Positions 60,166 through 64,000 of a stretch of 64,000 bases of DNA are shown in pieces. Position 1 is the stretch's first letter; every line of letters begins with the position of its first letter. Where the stretch lies: NCBI RefSeq assembly GCF_000253295.1, contig NC_015717.1, positions 3,658,001 to 3,722,000 on the forward strand, in the 5' to 3' direction. The DNA comes from Hyphomicrobium sp. MC1 (GTDB lineage: Bacteria > Pseudomonadota > Alphaproteobacteria > Rhizobiales > Hyphomicrobiaceae). Under the pieces are notes generated by a model. That model did no database searches. It saw nothing but the letters and a program-made list of their open reading frames with translations, and was not told the DNA's origin. The translations under genes were made by a program, and so were the position numbers.

Positions 60166-62163
60166 ATGCCAAGCATCAGCACCCCGACTCCCGCGAACGG
60201 CAGCACCGACCTCTCGATCGGCCGTATCGTCTCAGTCACCGGCTCGAAAGCCATCGTGCTGCTTGACGGGGGCGGCGACCTGCGCTGCCGGTCACCGGAG
60301 CACCGCCCTGAAATGGGCACGCTTCTCGCCATCGACACCTCGCGCACGACCGTTCTCGCAATTGTTTCTGCGCTGAGCGTTCCGGTGCCCTCGCAGCGCG
60401 AGGGTGAAGGCGAGGTGTGGATTGCGGAACTGGGACTCGTCGGCGAGCTGGCAAACGCAAAATCCGAGAGTTCGACGACGTTCAACCGGGGCGTCACCGC
60501 ATATCCCGCGCTTGGCGACCGGGTGCGCCTGGCGCAGAAACCCGAGCTTGAGGCAACGTTCTGCGGCGATCTTTCGGCCATGGTGCGCGTCGGGACCATC
60601 CGCCAGGACAACAGCATTCCGGCCATGGTGCGCGTCGACGAATTGCTCGGCAAGCATTTCGCCATTCTCGGCACGACGGGCACGGGCAAATCGTGCACGA
60701 CGGCGCTCATCCTGCGCTCGATCGTCGAAAAGAACCCGGCGGCTCATATCGTTCTGCTCGATCCGCATAACGAATACGCGACCGCATTCCGCGAGTGGGC
60801 CGAGGTCATTTCTCCGCGCAACATGCAGCTGCCCTACTGGCTGCTGACGTTCGAGGAGATGGTGGAGGTTCTGGTCGGCGACGGCGATCGCAAGACCGAA
60901 ATCGAAGTGCTGCAGGATCTCATTCCGATCGCAAAAACGCGCTACGCGATGGGACGCGCCGGAGAGCCTCCGCGCGGCCGACGCGGACTGGGAGACGCGA
61001 GCCGCTATACGGTCGATACGCCCGTTCCCTATCGCATCTCGGACTTGCTGTCGCTCATCGACGAACGGATGGGCAAGCTCGAAAACCGCAAGGATCTCGC
61101 GCCTTACCGCGTTCTGAAAAACCGCATCGAGACGCTGTCGCAGGATGGCCGCTACGCCTTCATGTTCGGTTCGCGGACGGTCTATGATTCCATGGCACAG
61201 GTGCTGAGCCGTCTGTTCCGCGTGCCGGTGAACGACAAACCCATCACCATTCTCGAACTGACCGGCATTCCGTCGGAAGTCGTCAACGTTGTCGTGTCGG
61301 TGTTGTGCCGCATGACCTTCGACTTCGCGCTGTGGAGCGAAGGCCAGGTGCCGGTGACGCTCGTCTGCGAGGAAGCGCACCGTTACGTTCCGGCGAACTC
61401 GGCGCTCGGGTTCGAGCCGTGCAAACGCTCGATTGCGAAAATCGCGAAGGAAGGCCGCAAGTACGGCGCGTCGCTTTGCATCGTCACGCAGCGCCCTGCG
61501 GAAATCGATCCGACAATCCTGTCCCAGTGCAATACCGTGTTCGCGCTGCGCATGTCGAACGACCGCGACCAGGCGATCGTGCAATCGGCTGTCGCGGACA
61601 CCGGCTCGGGCCTGCTTGAATTCCTGCCCTCGCTCGGGCAACGCGAAGCCATCGCCTTCGGCGACGGTATGGCGCTGCCTGTCCGCATCAAGTTCGACGA
61701 ATTGCCGAAGCACGGACTCCCGCGATCCTCGACCGCAGTTTTCTCGAAGCGCTGGCAGACATCGCTGAACGACGAAGGCTTCCTCGATCAAATCGTCGAA
61801 CGTTGGCGCGCATCGGCCATTCCGGTGACGGCCGACGGCACGTCGTCTCAGCTGGCGATGATGGCCGATGCTCTCGGTCTTCAAGGCGCGCAGCCCATGG
61901 AAACGTCCGCCCACGACCTCGCTCCGGAACCCGCCGGATATCGGCCGGCGACGATGCCGCCGCCCTATCCCGGTTCGGCCTCAACGACGCGTCCAAACAG
62001 CTCGATCGTCCGCCGCGAGACGTCGGCAGCGCCATCATCTGAAGACGTCGCACCGATGCACAAAGCTACTTCTTCCGCACCACCAGCCAAGCCGGTGGCG
62101 CCATCTGCAGCGAGCACGTTCGATACGCTCAGATCGCTGCGCGAACGACTGGCACGCTCCTGA
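60166..62163 (+). CDS. HerA/DUF87-like ATPase
   Basis: A 665-aa hexameric-translocase-type ATPase. The N-terminal HAS-barrel-like domain starts IGRIVSVTGSKAIVLL. Walker A GTTGTGKS is at 179-186, Walker B is LVCEEAHRY, and the Arg-finger-like segment is SIAKIAKEGRKYGASLCIVTQRPAEI. The C-terminal 120 residues are Pro/Ser-rich and disordered. HerA normally pairs with the nuclease NurA in end resection; no nurA is adjacent. It lies 14 nt after the kinase gene. Another role, such as conjugation-like DNA pumping, is possible but unsupported. Confidence 0.87.
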   Translation: MPSISTPTPANGSTDLSIGRIVSVTGSKAIVLLDGGGDLRCRSPEHRPEMGTLLAIDTSRTTVLAIVSALSVPVPSQREGEGEVWIAELGLVGELANAKSESSTTFNRGVTAYPALGDRVRLAQKPELEATFCGDLSAMVRVGTIRQDNSIPAMVRVDELLGKHFAILGTTGTGKSCTTALILRSIVEKNPAAHIVLLDPHNEYATAFREWAEVISPRNMQLPYWLLTFEEMVEVLVGDGDRKTEIEVLQDLIPIAKTRYAMGRAGEPPRGRRGLGDASRYTVDTPVPYRISDLLSLIDERMGKLENRKDLAPYRVLKNRIETLSQDGRYAFMFGSRTVYDSMAQVLSRLFRVPVNDKPITILELTGIPSEVVNVVVSVLCRMTFDFALWSEGQVPVTLVCEEAHRYVPANSALGFEPCKRSIAKIAKEGRKYGASLCIVTQRPAEIDPTILSQCNTVFALRMSNDRDQAIVQSAVADTGSGLLEFLPSLGQREAIAFGDGMALPVRIKFDELPKHGLPRSSTAVFSKRWQTSLNDEGFLDQIVERWRASAIPVTADGTSSQLAMMADALGLQGAQPMETSAHDLAPEPAGYRPATMPPPYPGSASTTRPNSSIVRRETSAAPSSEDVAPMHKATSSAPPAKPVAPSAASTFDTLRSLRERLARS

Positions 62164-62310
62164 TATCGCGTTCGCCCGAAAACGCTGTTCCCGGCCTATA
62201 TCCAAAATGAACCGCTTGGAAACTGTCATGTTTCCGCGCTATCGTGGCGTCTTGTTCAACAAGCCATTGAGATTTAAATTTATTTCTCTTAACCGGGGTT
62301 AGTCTGTTCC

Positions 62311-63756
62311 ATGAGCACCATTTATCCAGTGATCTTGTCGGGTGGTTCGGGGACGCGGCTTTGGCCGCTGTCGCGCTCGATGTATCCGAAGCAATTCATT
62401 CGTTTCTTCAATGGTCAGAACACGTCGTTTCTCGGCTCGGCGTTAGCGCGCCTGCCGCAGAAGGCCGGTTTCGAAGCACCGATCCTGCTGTGCAATAACG
62501 ATCATCGCTTTCTCGTGCGCGAGGAAGTCGACCGCGCCGGCATCGAGCCTAAGGCCATCATTCTTGAACCGATCGCGCGCAATACGGCGCCGGCGATTGC
62601 AGTTGCGGCGCTGATCGCGCTGCGTGACGATCCAAATGCGATCCTCGCCGTCATGCCGTCCGATCACGTCATCGGCGACGAGGCGCTCTTTGCAGAGAAC
62701 ATCCGGCGGGCTGCCGCCGTGGCCGAGACGGGCAAGCTCGTTCTCTTCGGCATCACGCCGACGGAGCCGCACACCGGCTACGGCTACATCAAGCGCGGCG
62801 CGGCGCTGTCAGGATTTGACGGCGACGCTTTCGAGGTTGCGAGCTTTGCCGAAAAGCCCGACCGCGCCACCGCCGAAGATTATCTGGCGGACGGCTCCTA
62901 CTTCTGGAACAGCGGCATCTTCGCGCTCAATGCCAAGACGTTCCTCGCCGAGATCGAACGCTACGAGCCGGTCATTCTGGACGCAGCGCGCGCAGCACTT
63001 GCGGGCGCCAGCGAAGACCTCGGTTTCCTCCGGCTGGATAAGCCGAGCTTTGCGGCGTCGCCGAACATCTCGATCGACTACGCGGTGATGGAGAAGACGA
63101 ACAAGGCCGCGATCCTGCCGATGGATGTCGGCTGGAACGACGTCGGCTCATGGTCGTCGCTGTGGGATATCGCGCCGCGCGATGACAAGGGCAACTTCAT
63201 CAAGGGCGAAGCCGTGCTGGAAGATACATCCGGCTGCTATGTCCACTCAGAGAAGTCGATCGTGTCGACGATCGGGCTCAACGATCTCATCATCGTCAAC
63301 ACACCGGATGCGCTGCTCGTTGCCGACAAGACCCGCACGCAGGACGTCTCGAAAGTCGTGCAGCGCCTGAAGCTGTCGAACCGCAAGGAGCAGGAACAGC
63401 ACCTGCGAAACTATCGGCCGTGGGGCTACTTCGAGACGCTGAACATCGGACCGCGCTTCCAGGTCAAGCTGTTGCACGTCAAGCCCGGCGGCAAGCTGTC
63501 GATGCAAATGCATCATCATCGCTCCGAGCATTGGATCGTGGTGCAGGGCACGGCGCAGGTTTCGATCGGCGATAAGGAACAGCTCGTTCGCGAGAACGAG
63601 AGCGTCTACATTTTCGCGACGCAGTGGCACCGGCTGCAGAACCCCGGCAAGGTTCCCGTCGAGATCATCGAGGTGCAGATCGGATCGTACCTCGGCGAGG
63701 ACGATATTCAGCGCACCGACGACATCTACAATCGCCAGCCCGAAGAGACGAAGTAA
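62311..63756 (+). CDS. manC: Mannose-1-phosphate guanylyltransferase/mannose-6-phosphate isomerase
   Basis: A bifunctional 481-aa type II PMI-GMP enzyme supplying GDP-mannose for surface polysaccharides. The nucleotidyltransferase motif GGSGTRLWPLSRS is followed by YPKQF, and FAEKPD lies near 189. The C-terminal cupin isomerase domain has RPWGYFETL, FQVKLLHVKPGGKLS, MHHHRSEHWIVVQG with the metal His residues. A hairpin follows. It probably supplies precursor for the polymer assembled with the Wzz-like protein. Confidence 0.94.
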   Translation: MSTIYPVILSGGSGTRLWPLSRSMYPKQFIRFFNGQNTSFLGSALARLPQKAGFEAPILLCNNDHRFLVREEVDRAGIEPKAIILEPIARNTAPAIAVAALIALRDDPNAILAVMPSDHVIGDEALFAENIRRAAAVAETGKLVLFGITPTEPHTGYGYIKRGAALSGFDGDAFEVASFAEKPDRATAEDYLADGSYFWNSGIFALNAKTFLAEIERYEPVILDAARAALAGASEDLGFLRLDKPSFAASPNISIDYAVMEKTNKAAILPMDVGWNDVGSWSSLWDIAPRDDKGNFIKGEAVLEDTSGCYVHSEKSIVSTIGLNDLIIVNTPDALLVADKTRTQDVSKVVQRLKLSNRKEQEQHLRNYRPWGYFETLNIGPRFQVKLLHVKPGGKLSMQMHHHRSEHWIVVQGTAQVSIGDKEQLVRENESVYIFATQWHRLQNPGKVPVEIIEVQIGSYLGEDDIQRTDDIYNRQPEETK

Positions 63757-63759
63757 GGA

Positions 63760-63777
63760 GCGCGGATATATCCGCGC
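63760..63777. terminator. Perfect 18-bp palindrome after manC
   Basis: GCGCGGATATATCCGCGC, 3 nt behind the manC stop. The T-run is weak and it may serve both convergent genes. Confidence 0.6.
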
Positions 63778-63789
63778 CCCAAGAACTTC

Positions 63790-64000
63790 TTATTTTCCCG
63801 GATCGTTCGGACGGAACGCGAAGATGCGGCCTGTCGTCGTCTCAGGCTTTCCCGATGTGTCTCCCGGCGGAGATGCATCCGGAGAAGCAGCGGCAGCCGA
63901 CGCGGCCCCCTCACCTTCGCACTTGTCGCGGAATGCACGCCAGCTCAGCGGGATGAAGCCGAGGTAAAGGCACGTCAGCACCGTCAACGTCTCGTAGGGA
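63790..64000 (-). CDS. 3' part of a membrane protein, possibly a CDP-alcohol phosphatidyltransferase
   Basis: Partial: the frame is open to the window edge and the true start lies beyond it. The visible C-terminal end reads PYETLTVLTCLYLGFIPLSW, then RAFRDKCEGEG and an Ala/Ser/Pro-rich tail. One hydrophobic helix followed by IPLSWRAFRDK resembles the end of PssA-type phosphatidylserine synthases, but with so little sequence this is a guess. Confidence 0.4.
   Translation of the reverse strand, partial: PYETLTVLTCLYLGFIPLSWRAFRDKCEGEGAASAAAASPDASPPGDTSGKPETTTGRIFAFRPNDPGK

Noticed and set aside
60292..61914. 540-codon minus-strand open frame inside the HerA-like gene
   Set aside because: Fully antisense to an ATPase with all motifs in place; composition is Arg/Gln/His-rich as expected from mirrored codons.
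1..64000. tRNA, rRNA, IS elements, prophage genes
   Set aside because: I looked for T-arm-like GGTTCGAAT motifs, transposase DDE-type proteins and phage genes and saw none.

Overview
The window reads as a chromosomal segment of a methylotrophic alphaproteobacterium of the Hyphomicrobiales, most likely Hyphomicrobium or a close relative. Three things support this. The hydroxypyruvate reductase at 52894-53862 closely resembles, as I recall it, the glycerate dehydrogenase of Hyphomicrobium methylovorum, with the catalytic Arg, Glu and His each shifted by one residue. A serine-glyoxylate aminotransferase lies beside it, so two serine-cycle enzymes are neighbours. The small-gene families (DUF4170, DUF2093, DUF1013/TrcR, DUF2239, DUF1236, YdcH/DUF465) and candidate Irr, Zur and FixK/FNR-type operators are typical of the order. 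DNA is GC-rich and coding-dense. I see no rRNA, tRNA, IS element, prophage or CRISPR array.

Layout. 1-7.8 kb: ubiA, then an envelope/lipid A cluster (DUF4170, an MsbA-like exporter, a Cys-phosphatase on the other strand, a DUF374 acyltransferase fused to Kdo transferase WaaA, lpxK, DUF2093). 7.8-16 kb: xseA, purD, a patatin, tadA, rluB-rsmD, DUF2239 and a FucP-type sugar permease. 16-20.5 kb: a Bfd-like ferredoxin and bacterioferritin with a candidate iron-control element, then mutL and pgi. 20.8-30 kb (minus strand): an active/inactive M16 peptidase pair, a lipoprotein, lspA-ileS, ribF and a MaoC hydratase. 30-45.7 kb: trcR, a SulP transporter with an XRE regulator, an acyl-CoA synthetase, a DUF4396 protein, an acyltransferase-SGNH protein, a GST, a PHA depolymerase, a small zinc-ribbon protein, a DUF1236 protein, a zinc-chaperone GTPase behind a perfect Zur-like palindrome, a periplasmic catalase-like protein and an ArsR-SRPBCC pair. 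45.9-54 kb: two DUF465 proteins, a ligase-associated exonuclease-DNA ligase pair, and the serine-cycle genes flanking an amidase. 54-64 kb: a Wzz/BY-kinase-like protein, exbB-exbD-tonB, an orphan histidine kinase, a HerA-like ATPase, manC, and the 3' end of a membrane protein.

Genes that work together: the lipid A/Kdo steps (waaA fusion, lpxK, exporter); iron storage and release (Bfd-like plus Bfr) with TonB-ExbBD for import energy; the serine cycle (sga, hprA); C4/PHA carbon storage (phaZ and possibly the MaoC hydratase and acyl-CoA synthetase); and surface polysaccharide (Wzz-like, manC, AT3 acyltransferase).

The most unusual features concern repeats and coding DNA. Seven REPIN-like inverted REP doublets sit directly behind stop codons, five of them between convergent genes. 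A 43-bp nested palindrome lies in frame inside ileS. A block of 18-bp tandem repeats plus REP-like hairpins lies in frame inside the DNA ligase gene. I did not find a clearly new defence or biosynthetic system; the window is mostly core genome. All family assignments come from reading the sequence by eye, without database searches.
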